64,000 bases of DNA from NCBI GenBank assembly GCA_009733575.1, contig ML769461.1:124001-188000 (forward strand), read 5' to 3'. Source of the DNA: Gymnopus androsaceus JB14. Its lineage: Eukaryota > Basidiomycota > Agaricomycetes > Agaricales > Omphalotaceae. Positions 32,191 through 46,019 of the stretch are shown here, in pieces. The number at the start of each line of letters is the position of its first letter. The stretch's first letter is position 1. The notes under the pieces are model-generated. The model was given only the letters and a program-made list of their open reading frames with translations. It ran no database searches and was not told the DNA's origin. The position numbers and the translations under genes were made by a program.

Positions 32191-34077
32191 TCATCTTCCG
32201 CTTCTGTTCTTCTTTGGTTCGGCAGGAGTTCCTCGAGCTTTTTTTACCGAAGCTTCTACAATTATGCTTTCATTCTTTCTCTTCTTGCCCGAATTGTATT
32301 GGGTGAGGGTCTCGTACAGGTTGTGGTTGAAACCGACGCACTGGAAGATGACGCATTCGACCTTCAATACGCCATCCCGATACAAAGTTTGCAGTTCTTC
32401 CACGGAGGGAAGTCCCACCTGAGACCCTGCGGAGTGTGCCCTTCGAGAAGCAGCTTCTGCAACACGTCTGGAAGACTGAATGGGTGGCAGTTTAGAAAAC
32501 AAACAAACTCCTATCGAAGAAGCACAAACTATGTTTCCAGGGATCTTTATGCCTTTAGGTGCAATATGACTTTTGCTCAAGCACTTATACAACCCCTCGT
32601 AAGAGAGATCATGATCATCTCCAATTTCCAAAAAGAGCTCCCTGATTTCGTTGGAGCAGTTCTGGATTGAGGATCCCACTCGGAAGGAAGTGCCCGGAAT
32701 GGCCTCCGATACAGGGCCGTATACAAAGTAGTGCTGTGACGCTTGTTTCTCTACAAGACCTCTTGGAAGTTTGAATACGGATCTATCAGACCTAGACTTT
32801 TGTCAGTGATTCAAGGCCTCACAAGTCGGCATTAAAAATATATACCAGTGATAGCTAGATGCCTGTACAGAACACATTGTATACATCACGATGATATTGA
32901 ATAATCGAAAGACACTCACTGCGGTTTTCAAGAAATCAAGGATATTATCCGAGTCTTTTGGGATCGGCAACAGCGAGCGCGAAGTCGGACGTGTGGAGAA
33001 TAGCGGAAGATCAAGAATCTGACTCCTGAGTTGCTTGTGCACCTCTGCGCATTCATGCTGGAAAATTCCATTGAATTAGTGAATGAGCCTATGCAAAGGA
33101 CCTGCAACGTACTTGTTGCCTCAGACTTTCCTATAACACGGACGAAAATACTCATTAGCTTGGCGAGCCAGTTGGAAGCAGATGAAATCACCTCGAGTTT
33201 TGGGTCTGGCAGTTGTGATTGCAGAGCATCAATCTTTTCCATGGCTTCTTGCAGGTGCTACGGAGAGTTAAGTGTTTCGTCTTCAATATAGCCAAACAGC
33301 AAGGACTCGCCTGCTGGATTTCCTGCTTCTTCTCTCTACATTTTGAGTATTTTTCGGCAAGTTTAGACAATTTTTCTTCAAGGGCAGTCGCATGTTGACT
33401 CTAGAGAGCAAAGATTAATATCCGATCGGAACACATAAATCGGCGCACCGATTCTTCTACATCCCCTTCAAGCTTCTTCGCTTGCTCTTTCTGATTTCAA
33501 TAAGTTATTGTTCAACATCCCAGCCAAAGAAAATTTAGATACGAACTAGAGTCTTGGCTTCTATATTTAATGTGGTGATATTTTCCTGGGAATAAAGAGT
33601 AGGTTAAAATCTCTGCGAGATACTAGACCGAGTCAAGCACGTACCTCGAGGTTTTTGTTGCTCTCATGTAGCCTCGCTAATTCAAGTACGTTGGACTCGT
33701 TATTCTCAATTGGTTCGCCTTTTGAAATAATTGGCTTTCTCTCCAGTTGAGTCTGCAAATCTTCTATAGTCTATACACACGATAAGTAAAAGAAAGATGA
33801 CAACAAAATCCAACGCACCGCGAGAGCAGCATCCAGTTCGACTTGAAGACGAGTGGCATTGCTTTGGGAGTCCTTTAAAGCTTGTGAAAGAACTTGAAGA
33901 ACAGTTGGATCTTGTCTAGCATCCATAGCGAGGCGCTTCGTCGGTACAGGAGAAACTGGGAGAGGCTGAAAGTTGCAACTGAGAAATTGGCTCGGAGAAA
34001 GCAATTCACTTCCCGCCATGAGGCCGGTTCCTTTATTCAATTTGTTAACAAATTGAGCATTTTGAGGATCCCACTGT
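32191..34077 (-). CDS. coiled-coil nuclear-type protein, multi-exon, 5' end uncertain
   Basis: Many small exons on the minus strand join with GT-AG introns. Pieces in order are WDPQNAQFVNKLNKGTG (34077-), MDARQDPTVLQVLSQALKDS, TIEDLQTQLERKPIISKGEP, NVLELARLHESNKNLE, ENITTLNIEAKTL, KEQAKKLEGDVEESV, SQHATALEEKLSKLAEKYSK, LQEAMEKIDALQSQLP, KQLRSQILDLPLFS, and finally an exon ending at 32191. The central part has heptad-like Leu spacing. The last exon ends in a basic, NLS-like tail (GKKRKN, VKKARGTPAEPKKNRSGR). The first exon lies upstream of 34077 beyond a TCTACAG acceptor; the ORF at 34211-34456 is a weak candidate. No domain is recognised; a nuclear structural or chromatin role is only a guess. 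Confidence 0.6.
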
Positions 34078-34099
34078 AGACAATACTAATTATAGAATA

Positions 34100-36190
34100 C
34101 AGTACCGACGTAGTAGTCTACCTACGTTCGGTAAGTTCAACTTGAACCTAATTTTCTTCGCCTAAATGTAGTTATGACCTTACTGTGTTGAGACGCGTCG
34201 GGAAGTAGATTCAATGGTGCACGACGATGAAAGGCAGTTGCAAAAATGGGACTGACGACTGTGTTACACAGTTGACATGGCTGCTCCCAAAAAGAAAATG
34301 CTGCGGCTTGAAAATCTGGTTTCTACGCGAACCGGACGAGTGTACAGCAGGCTCAAATATTGATGCGTCTGACAGTACATATAAGCACGAGGCGAAATAA
34401 TCGATCCATGGTCCAGAGTGGATGGATAGTGATGATGTAGAGTCGCACTGGATCATTAAGGCGGAATTTTGGAGTTATGACAAGGTTCCCCGGAAGCCTT
34501 GGGCTTCGCGCTAACTCCTACATGGTCTTACCCGACCAAAACAAAACCCTGATGATCAGCGCTGTCTATTTCTCAAACAACTCTGGAAACATGTAGAGTC
34601 CCAGATGCAGAGGAATCCATGTACCTTACAAAAATAACCCTCCGTATGGGACATTGCAACGCTCGCAAGTCCGATGGATTTGGTCTATCAACGCCAGAAC
34701 GTAAGGTTTATTCTGATTTCATCCTCGTAAATTTGCAAGTCTGGAATAAATCGGGAAGTTACTTGAGCTGAGAATTTCGTGAGGTGGACGTTGGGTTGAG
34801 AATATGGAAACGGTCGCTAGCGCCGAAAAAAAGCTTTTCTGTACAATTGGCGCCTGACAGGCGCCCACTTTGCTCGCCCTTTGTACCTTTTCGCCAGCGA
34901 GAAACATTCAAGTCTGGCCACCTCGGCTGCATCCTCTGGCAACCTACTCTGTACGTATTGTGTTTCACCGTCTGTAGGTCCATACCCGGCTGGGCCCAAC
35001 ACTAAACCCACTTTCTGTACCGTCTAGAGTGGGGTACGAGTGCTTGCGCCTGATCCACACACTGGACACGAGCAATCGTATTCTTGCGAGGAAAAGCATC
35101 AGGAGAGACAATATCAACATCTCCTACTTTCGTCTCACGTTAGGGACACTCGAGAGCCAGAAGAAGACATTCCACGACACAAGCTGTGATGGACAGGGTT
35201 TCTAGAAGCAGAAGATGAGATATGGGATAGCAGTTATAATGATGGGTTGAACACGCCGTCTCCTGCACACTGTGGCATTACCCCGGGATAGTTCTACAAC
35301 GTTCTTCCTCCTCTCGGATCTCTTTCTGCACCTTCCTCGAATCTATTGAAATCGACGATATCAAGGTGGATGTTAAAGGATGGAACCATTAAGTTTTCTT
35401 CACCAACACTGACTTCAAGACACCATACCGCCGTCCTCATCTACCTCACCTTGAGTGTGGCTGTCTATTCCTTTCTTGCCTGTTTCCAGCTCCATCCTGT
35501 TAGATGTCGGAATACGCTCATCCTTGAACCGTTTAAAGCCCTTTGAATAACGGAGGAGAGTTCAAGTATGGGAGTCCACGTATGTCAGGTCAATCCGTGT
35601 TCTCGGCTTTCCAGAGTTCTAGGTTCAACATGCTACCGGGGCCCGCTTACACCAGTCTGAAGCTCTACTGGGAATAACATTGGCGTCTGGCGATCCCAGA
35701 GCTGAAACGTCGCTTCGCTATATCTCTCAAGTGAAACATTCCCGCGTTTTGACTGCCTAACTTGTTAGGACCCTCTCACAAGAGAAATTATCAATCGTGT
35801 TGATAACTCTCCATACGGAGTCAAAGCTCGCACTGGAGATAGTCCCAGTGGGAGAAAAACACGGCATAGTGACCCTGCTTCCTCTGAAAATGTGGATTTG
35901 GGATCTACACAGTAAGCTATTATCTTTGAAACGTCTTTGTTTATCTTACCTTTGTCATAGTCCATTAAATGAATGGCAGGATCGCGCCACAGGCATGCTG
36001 CGAGCTTCAACTTCTCATGGCACGTTGGTCAATCAGCCTTGATTTCCATCCTGGGTCCCAACGCACTCGATTCCAACGCACTCGATTCCAACTGCGAACG
36101 TTGCTTCGTTGGGACGCACTGAGCGGAGCCTTTCCCCGGTCAAAGACAAAGACGACGGGTGAATGATATGTCCATTGAAGGTGGTTTTTC
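34100..36190. other. gene-poor stretch with unassignable coding-like fragments
   Basis: Short ORFs without splice support. A plus-strand piece near 35029-35210 (VGYECLRLIHTLDTSNRILA) looks coding but cannot be linked to a family. At 36059-36090 the unit cgcactcgattccaa is repeated twice. It may contain the decayed 5' part of the transcription factor that follows. Confidence 0.35.
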
Positions 36191-37703
36191 TGTATCCGCT
36201 CCTTCGACAACTTCTTCGTTCAAGCCTTCCGCCCCAAAAACACTACTAAAGATTCCCCGGGGTCAACGCCAGACTCTGACATGGCATCTATAGCCTCCTC
36301 TTACAAGCACCGACCACGACGAGTTCCAGCTTTGCTCCTTTTTGCAATGTTCGCCATCGCAGCACGATATTCAGGCGATCCACCAAATGTTCCCCGACCG
36401 TCGTCTTCCAAAATAATGTGGGCTGCAGGCGACGTCTATCTCGAACATGTTCAGGCTATTCTGGAACGTTTATATGCTCCTTCCCCTCCTCCAACGTGCC
36501 AAGCCCTGCTTTTGAAGGGCTATTGTGAAATGGGCATCGGAGAGATGGCTTCGGCTTGGACATGTATTGGGATGGCGATCCGAATGGCTCAGGACCTTGG
36601 CATACACCGAAGCGCGGATGGTTGGTGAAGGGAAGGATTGGGAGGACCTTTGAAGCAGGCGAGCTACAGGAACGAAAGAGACATGCGTAAATATATTTCT
36701 GCGTATATTGGTACGTTTCTGCAGAAGTTTTTATTTTTATTTTTTCGTTTGTTATCTCTGATACTTATCGATTTCAGGACGGCCGTTGATGATCTTTGAG
36801 CAGAATTTTGACAAGGCATTACTGGATGAGCAAGGTGCAAGACATCTCCATGAATTCTATCGTCTTTCCCTAACCAGGTTACCCCGATTCTAGGAGCCCG
36901 ATGTCCACGTCACAGAGACCATCTCATGCTTCAACGCCACAGTTGTCCTCTGTGCGTAGTACTTTCTCCTTCACTATCAATCTCTCATAAGAACATTTAC
37001 AGCAGGCATTTTCAGTATGGTTATTCAAGCAATGTACGCTGCACGTTGTATCCAGTCGCCATGGACAAGCCATCTCCCTGGAAGGTGTTTTAGACAAATG
37101 GTATTATCGGCTTCCAGAAGAGCTTCAGCACGATCCGCAGTCGTTGAACCTCAAAACTTTAGCCTCCTGTTTTAGCCAGTGCTGCATATCCAGTATTGGT
37201 GTGCGGTGCTTTTGCTTTATCGACCTTGGCAAGTTGGTAAACGCAAATCCATATAGCAGCAGCTCCCGTTCATAGTTCACCGCCTATGGAAGTGTCAGCC
37301 GTCGCAACGTACTTTCCACCAGCGGCCTTTCAGTGGTGGCCAAATGATCATTTAAATCTGTGGTCTCGAGTCTCGCGCATCCACATCCGCAGGCTACGTC
37401 TGGCTACGGTACAATGAGGTTGTTGAATGACCGTCATGCGCCACATACGCATGCAATGTCTATGGGACATGGTCACCAACACCGTCCGTCGATGTCAGAT
37501 AACGTCAGCCGTTCCGCTTCCGCATCTTCTTCCACCTCCACTTCGAACCGTCATCCTCCTCAGTACTGGCACGAGTATTCAGCGTTTCCTTCGCTCGAAA
37601 ATTACAATAGCCCACTTTCCGGCGGAAGAACCCACCACACCCTTCGGCTTATCGTGAGCACCTTCAACCGCTGGAGATGGAATGCGATGTTTCTATCCAG
37701 ATA
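36190..37703 (+). pseudogene. fungal transcription factor, central domain, decayed
   Basis: The ORF 36281-36628 matches the middle homology domain of Zn2Cys6-type regulators (LLLFAMFAIAARYSG, YLEHVQAILERLYAPSPPPT, GIGEMASAWTCIGMAIRMAQDLGIH). It continues in pieces: YISAYIG / RPLMIFEQNFDKALLDE after a probable intron near 36700-36778, then HIQYWCAVLLLYRPW in another frame near 37180-37230. The stop at 36626 directly after RSADGW, missing sequence in the histidine/Arg-rich loop and later frameshifts show decay. No Zn2Cys6 cluster was found upstream. Confidence 0.65.
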
Positions 37704-38338
37704 GTAGTCGACAACGTTAAATAATCCTTTTTTAATCCCTCCGCTCGCCTCGCTTACTCCCTATCCGCTTTCAATCCAATGTAGTTTTGTAGCACATCTC
37801 TTTTGTCGATCCAGAACGAAGTACATGGCTCGAATCCTACCTTCAATGTAGCTTTACCTGCTATTTTCGTACGTTGTTTCTCTAATCAAGTGAGTCCTGA
37901 GAAAATGTAATTCTCGAGACGTGCGTGAGCGAGATCAGCAATCGAGAAAGGTCCAAGCTGTACCTATTATCATATCTAGTCTGTAATATTCTTGTTGTCC
38001 CGGACTCCAATATCCCAGTGAAAACTGACACGTCTGAGATCGAGCACGATGGAGCGAAATATGGCCCGCGAAATTTCTTGACGGCGCTCGATCGACCTCG
38101 ACCTGGCTTGAAATTTTGCCAAACTTTCAAGCCAGATCGAGCAGAGACTAGGGAAAATAATTGAAGTATTTTGCCTCGACAGGGCTTGATAGGATGTTCA
38201 TGCATACTATTATTAGGTATTTAGCTGCTACTGTAGTCAATTGCATGTTCGTCGCTCTATAATATATCAGCTTTCGTAGGTATACATATATGTGCAACAG
38301 TCGCTGTCGCTAGCGGTTAGAGTATTGATTCCTTTGTA
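37704..38338. other. intergenic, with a short hairpin
   Basis: A perfect 11-bp stem, CTGGCTTGAAA / TTTCAAGCCAG, lies near 38103-38135 amid CGATCGAC-rich sequence. No gene is recognised. Confidence 0.4.
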
Positions 38339-38836
38339 CTACGAAGATGCTATGGAGCATTCTGGTGAGTAATCGGAACGACGCTGAGCGAAGAGCATTG
38401 ACAAACAGCTGGACTGTTTTGACGGGAGCAAAGGCTGCATCTCTGATAGCAGTCGTTTACCGTTAGGATTAGGATTCGGTGGTTCAGGAGGTAGATTTTC
38501 GCGTTCAGATTGTACATTATTGCGTTCAGGAAGTTGACTGTTGCGTTCGGGAGTGTCATGTTGAGGAGTATCGCGTTGTTGATTAGGCTAAAATCTTCGT
38601 CAGTAATTGAAGTTATCCAGTACAAAGCCACATACATTTAATAACAGCTCTCGGTTTTCCCCATTCCCAGATCCCTTCTTCCGTCGACGGCGAATATGTG
38701 TAGCTGAGGCTGCTGAGTTAGCGTTGGGCTGATTCCGATATGGTTCATGCTCTTCATATGTTCGTCTCGAGACACTTTTTCATACTTTGCAGTATCGAGG
38801 ACAATCGTAAAACCACTCTGGAATGTCTTTAGGCAT
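38339..38836 (-). pseudogene. N-terminal fragment of a transposon-type protein
   Basis: ATG at 38836 (MPKDIPEWFYDCPRYC), an in-frame TGA after CKV, then KSVSRRTYEEHEPYRNQ and a basic run (THIRRRRKKGSG). A GTATGT...TTTTAG intron (38635-38588) leads to an acidic/Pro-rich exon (QHDTPERNSQLPERNN) ending at TAG 38339-38341. The Cys pair followed by a [KR]SRRTYxxHxPYR segment resembles the start of Tnp2/Plavaka-like transposon proteins of agarics. The catalytic part is absent. Confidence 0.4.
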
Positions 38837-39199
38837 TGTGAAAAGAGTGATTTTGGTGTGGGACGCGGGACTTTGGAAGTGTTAAAAGCATTGTATATTA
38901 TAAATATACAGTAGATGATAAGAGTTTTCTTTCTGTTGCCCTACGGGGCTCCTTGGTGCTCGACAAGTGAAAGATGCAAAAACATCTCGATATGCTTTAC
39001 AGCGCTCATTCTGACTTGTGTGGAAAAATGATTTCCCTTGACACCGCTTGATCCGAGACATGTCACTTTTCACTGGGCTCCAATGACCAGTGCCATCTCA
39101 TTTCGTGTGGAATTCATTTTCAAGTGAACGATGCCATAAGTAACACTTCGAGCTCGAACGAGTCCGAAGCCAAACCAGCAAACTGTCGAATATCTAATA

Positions 39200-40520
39200 C
39201 ATCATCTCCGACATCATCTGCTCCAAGAGAGGGACCATTGAAGCACTTCATTAAATCCTTCTCCACTCTGTATGTGGTTGTGCAAAGAGTAGTGTCGGTG
39301 AATTTTCAAGCATCGCCCTCCATTCTCTTGAACAGACCAAAGGCACTGCCATTAGTCGTCTGTCCTGCTGTATATTTCATGGCCAGAGCCTCAAATATCC
39401 AGCCACTAAAGAAACTGGTTTCGGGAACAATGGAACAAGCGCGGAAGAGCCTCTCAGCATTCTTGAGAGCAAGATCAGCAAAGTGCTTTTGCAAGAGTTT
39501 GGTGATTTGAAATCCACCTCGTATTTTGTCACTACACAAATTTGTTCGAATGTCTGAAGACTCGTCGAACGATAAGGAGTGTAAGTGAAGCAATATTTCG
39601 ACTCAGATGAGGTTAGGTCCTCCATGCCTCAGGAGGATGGTGATAACAGCTTTAGCATCCACAAAGGCAGTGACCTCGACATAAGACAATATATCATAAG
39701 AAAGAGGTCGACAGTAGCACTGTAAGTCTGTGTTACCACTTGAACAAATCCTTTAATTCTTCCCATTGCCAAGGTTGCATAATATACCTCATTGGTAGCC
39801 GTTGGTTCAGCCAGCCTTTGCCTCGATGAGGTTGGGTGAGGTGGCATATACAGTGACGGCCAAATCAAATCCACACCCCCGATTTGGAAACCACATATGT
39901 CATGGGTGCTTACCACACAAATCATTGTACCTCTCAGCAAAAATTAGCCATTTTCTAGTATACATAGTCTGGTATTAACACCAAGAGTAGCATAGAGTAC
40001 AGTACATAGTCTTGTTATCATAGTATTGCAAAAAAAAGTGGAAAAAACAGTTCGAAAGATTTAGCGCCGGTGACATATGCGGTCTCCAAATCGGGGGTGT
40101 GGATTTGATTTGGCCGTCACTGTAAGTATAGTGAAAAACGGAGGTCGAAAAAGAGTCACAGATGGTGATGGCGAATGCCAACTTGGTTTGTCAACGAGTG
40201 ACCAAGGATAGTAAGGACAGTCGAGTAATTTTATGCAAAGAATCGTGACGCTATCGGCGGGCACTGTACAACATCTTTACTGATCCAGAAAACTTTGTTG
40301 GAAGAGGTGAAGAGAGTATTTGTTCCAGATATAGGTTTTGCAGGAACTCAGTCGATTTTCCGAGGCCATGTCCGCTAAGAAGCACCCCACGGCGTATGAG
40401 TCGGTCTTTTTGGAGATTGTAGGCACGATGGAGGTCGTGGGGGTCGTCAGAATAATCGAGATGGCGATGAAATCAATTCGCCCGGGGTATGCCGCTCCGG
40501 CCCGGCGGGCCCGATGCATA
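39200..40520 (-). pseudogene. P-loop NTPase relic, copy 2, split by a MITE
   Basis: Homologous to 29040-30501 in the opposite orientation. The Walker A region reads SGHGLGKSTEF near 40345-40380: compared with copy 1 one codon is lost, which breaks the GxxxxGKS spacing. The C-terminal segment is recognisable (SGWIFEALAMKYTAGQTT, FGLFKRMEGDA, 39300-39420). The MITE 39851-40122 lies between the two parts. Confidence 0.6.
39851..40122. repeat. 272-bp Tc1/mariner-type MITE
   Basis: Inverted termini of about 53 bp begin CAGTGACGGCCAAATCAAAT on both sides and differ at only about two or three positions. A TA dinucleotide flanks each end (39849-39850, 40123-40124), the target duplication of the Tc1/mariner superfamily. 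No coding capacity. Confidence 0.9.
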
Positions 40521-40559
40521 CCACGCGTTGTTCTAGACCCTTTCTTCCCAATCCGTCGT

Positions 40560-41000
40560 ATCCCTAAACCCTTTCCTTCTTACCACCACAGGCAATACGG
40601 AATCGATCGCCAAAATACGCTTTACCAGCAAGAGATAGAGAGAGAGTCGACCGCCCACTTGTAAACGCTCCTATCAACGCATATCGAGTAGGATCCCGAT
40701 TGCAAGCGATATCTAGCGTAGGATTATACGGTAAACTTTACTTTCTCATCGTTATACTATTACCTTTTGCTATCGTCCATTCATTCCACACCCTTCAATT
40801 CCATCCATCGATCATTCCCCATCGGGGCTGATTCGCCTCCGATACAACCAATTCTTCTATCACTGCGCGCGCACTGCTTCACGTTCGTATTGTCGTACTG
40901 CTTTCTACTGCGGTTATTCTTCCGATAACTTGTGACTTGAAGTGAGTCGCTGATCTCTAGTTCATATAATAGGACGCTATCCAATCGAAGGAACACAACG
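40560..41000 (+). promoter_or_regulatory. 5' flanking region of the kinase gene
   Basis: Pyrimidine-rich leader with no ORF of note between the NTPase relic and the kinase ATG. No individual element can be named with confidence. Confidence 0.3.
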
Positions 41001-42989
<1,989 letters not shown>

Positions 42990-43165
42990 TGGGCTGGAGA
43001 GGGCATTGTATAATACTATGGTTTTGGCTATCGCTCTTCTACATGTTGGTTTTCAGTTTTTCTATCTACTTTTCCTAGTATCAAGTATCAGGCTATTGTA
43101 CAAAGTTCTGTTTCAATGTTTACTGGGCCTATGTCCCATGTCAGTTCAGACATTGAGTTTATGTT

Positions 43166-43437
43166 TCAACCAAAAGTTCAGTCATGCATCACATCTGCCT
43201 AAAGTGTCAAAAATCAAGCCAAAAAATCCTTCCAAAATCCTTAAATGAGCCTCAATTCACTGCAAACAAGTCAGAAATCAGCTCCAAAATCAGGTGACAG
43301 ATAACTGGGTGCCTGTGTCTGAATCCACCAGTAAACAGTTCACAAATCTGTCACTAGTCACTGCCATCTGTGAACACTAAATACTCTGAACAGGGCAGGT
43401 CACATGTCACATCTCATGAACTTTTGGTCAAAATGGT
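43166..43437 (+). repeat. dispersed repeat, copy 2
   Basis: Diverged counterpart of 10856-11192 in the same orientation. Shared blocks include ttcagtcatgcatcac, caaacaagtcagaaatcagctcc, aacagttcacaaatctgtca and cttttggtcaaaatgg. Confidence 0.65.
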
Positions 43438-43705
43438 AAAATATTGCCTATTTTGCGCCATTATGTATTTTGGCTGTGTGGAAGGGCTACCTGCTCGCCA
43501 GGTAGAATTCCGCGATACAACCTTCTTCGGTTCCAGTCCACGCCGGACATCCAATTCCCTGACCTCGCTTCTATCACTTCCTTATCAATTCATTCATACT
43601 CAATTTGATAAATACATACAAAATTCATTTTATTCATTCATTCATACTTTTTATCATTACTTACAATTGGTATGATTCTTGGGAGGCAAAGACGGCATAC
43701 TGGGC

Positions 43706-45852
43706 AGTTGTCCAATTTTCGCCGACGCATGGCAAATTTGAAATAATATAATCACGCTTTTTTTGACTCATCTGTTCGAGCGTCTAAGTACTATAGGGTG
43801 TCTATTACTCTTCACTACGGTTATGTTTACTAGTACCTACAGTACAAGGCTACAAACGAAAATAATAAAACAATATACAAATCTACGTATCGGAACAAAT
43901 GGTACAAATTGAACAGCACGCGACATGCAAACACAGACATAATAAACTACAATGCAAAATCTACAGTGCAAAATTGCAGGACTGCACGTACGAGACCCAA
44001 TCCAAGGACTGTCCAGCCTTTAAATTGTCCTTGGACAATGCCTTCCATAGGTCGTAATGCAAATAAAACATGTCGGGATTCCACTCTTCACCAAACTGTG
44101 TTTTGAAGTGTTGGCGTGGTGAAAGAGAAGGAGATTCATTGTCAAAGATCTGATGGAAGGCATCTGATACATCAGCAACAGTTAGACCCGAAGGCCAAGG
44201 CAATACTGGAAAGGGTATGGCAGGCGGTGGAGAGGACTGGGAGCATGGACCTGACAATGAAGGCAATGGTGAGGATGGAAGTGACCGAGACGAAGATGAG
44301 GATGTTGCCCGAGCTCGCTTCTTCACTGGAGATACAGATGAAGATGCAGGAGATCTGCGGTGCCAGGGCATGTCCCAGTCTGGTTCATCGGCTTCGAGTT
44401 CCTCCAAGGTACAATCAATGAGTGCTAATTCTGGTGGGACTCGAGGATGGGGTACAATACGTATCATGTCATTGTCAGTGATGACATTGAGATGACCAGT
44501 ACACGAACTCCGCGAGTGGCACTTGAAAAGCGTAGAGGAAACGGATGGTTCATGATTGGGGACAGGCGTTTGGAAAGAGAAGTGGGAGAGAGAAATCTGG
44601 GAATTGGAAGGAGAATGTGGATGTAGATTATCGTGTGGTGGATCCAGAGAATGACCAGAGGCGGAACATCCACCTAGGGTTAAGCAGCAGACTTTGCAAC
44701 AGGGACCACAACCATTACAACACGAAGCATTGACTTTGTGTCAAGAACACATTGGACAGTTGTGTTTCGTAGTAGGACAACGATTTTTCCGGAATATGCG
44801 TGGAGTCCAGCTATCTGCAAGAGCACGCTGAGCATCCTCCTTCGGGAATGCATGGAAAAATCGACAGCCAAAGTCATTGAAGCACTGTTAACTAATGAAT
44901 ATCAAGATAATCTTGGACTGGGATTGAGCAACTTACACTGATGTAGTAGTGACCTGAATACTGCCCTCCTTCACTGTACTTTGATATCAACGCTTTCCTA
45001 CACCTCGGACATTCATTGGGACCAGTGATATTGAATGGCATGTGTCGGAGAACGGCGTCGAACTTGTAAAGAGCAGAAAACGAAGTCGGAAAAGGTATCG
45101 CAAATCGTTGAAAGAGTGTTGGAGAATGGGAGAATGTGTTGAACTTGTAATGAGTGTTGGGTGTTGGAGAACGCTGGCGAACTCGTAAAGAGTGTTGGAG
45201 GACAGTGTTGCAACTCATGAAGAGTGTCAGAGAAGGAAATGTCAGAGAAGGAAATGGATATCGCAGATGAGATGGTGGTGGTTTGAGAGAAGGAGACGAT
45301 TTGTCAAAATTGGACCTTAAATACCTCAAGTCAAGGTCACATGCAGCGCGTTGCGTCAAGTGTCACGTCTCAGAAATACAATTCTACAGACCTAAGTACA
45401 GCTAGCTATGTGTAGGAAGTTTAAATGTAAAAGGATAAACATTATTCGAAGCTATTGGAGGCTGAGACGGTACCACTACTGAAGGCAATGGAGTAGCTTT
45501 TGATTTCGTTCAGTCTGGAATATTGAATAAATAGAAAATATCAATCTTGAAAATGAATTTACCTTGTTTTTTTTTCGATTTCAGACCACTATTCTTCCCG
45601 CCTCCGTACTGTGGACTATCAACCATACTAGCTTTCTTCATTTTGACCCTTGGCATCATAGCCACTTGAGTTTTGGGCCAGCTGTTACAGTTCAGTGCAA
45701 TGTAGGGAACGAGATGAACACGAAACAGTTAGGTTAACCGCAAAGAGTAAATTAGACGCCCTATAGTACTTAGACGCTCGAACAGATGAGTCAAAAAAAG
45801 CATGATTATATTATTTCAAATTATGCCACGCATCGGCGGAATGTCAAAAGTG
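43706..45852. mobile_element. Mutator-like element with long TIRs and 9-bp target duplication
   Basis: Ends align as inverted repeats over about 105 bp (left about 43719-43825, right about 45735-45840), sharing TTTTTTTGACTCATCTGTTC and CTAAGTACTATAGGG. Flanking direct repeats atactgggc (43697-43705 and 45853-45861) give a perfect 9-bp target duplication, the Mutator (MULE) hallmark. The outermost 12-15 bp are less well matched. No transposase is present; the interior carries a Cys-rich cargo gene on the minus strand. Confidence 0.7.
43961..45041 (-). pseudogene. Cys-rich zinc-binding-type protein inside the Mutator-like element
   Basis: Exon 1 (45041-44937) encodes MPFNITGPNECPRCRKALIS and YYIS. 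A 52-nt GTAAGT...TAACAG intron follows. Exon 2 (44884-43961) is open except for one TGA at 44741. Cys/His sites are CPRC with CFNDFGCRFFHAF, then CPTTKHNCPMC, CCNGCGPCCKVCC with GGCSASGH, and CHSRSSCTGH. The C-terminal half is Ser/Pro-rich (SSSSSRSLPSSPLPSLSG) with a basic patch (PVKKRARA). Total length would be about 342 codons. A CCxxCC...GGCxxxxH pattern recurs in repetitive agaric proteins of unknown function. It is likely DNA-binding; no catalytic domain is seen. Confidence 0.6.
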
Positions 45853-45858
45853 ATACTG

Positions 45859-45885
45859 GGCCTACTCCCAGCCTGGGAGTAGGCC
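45859..45885. repeat. 13-bp perfect inverted repeat
   Basis: GGCCTACTCCCAG, one C, CTGGGAGTAGGCC. The right half coincides with the left end of the hAT element, so two identical element ends face each other here. Confidence 0.8.
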
Positions 45886-46019
45886 TAGTGTGTGGCTCGG
45901 GTCGGGTCAGGTACCCCAAAGGTCAACCCGACCCGGACCCAGATGGCCAGGTACAGGTAAGCCCGGGTTGGGTTGGGTCCGGTTTTTCTTAACAGGTACA
46001 GTATCAAAAAACTAGTATA

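Noticed and set aside
44116..44495. Plus-strand ORFs inside the Mutator-like element
   Set aside because: They mirror the Ser/Pro-rich minus-strand coding exon and have no independent support.
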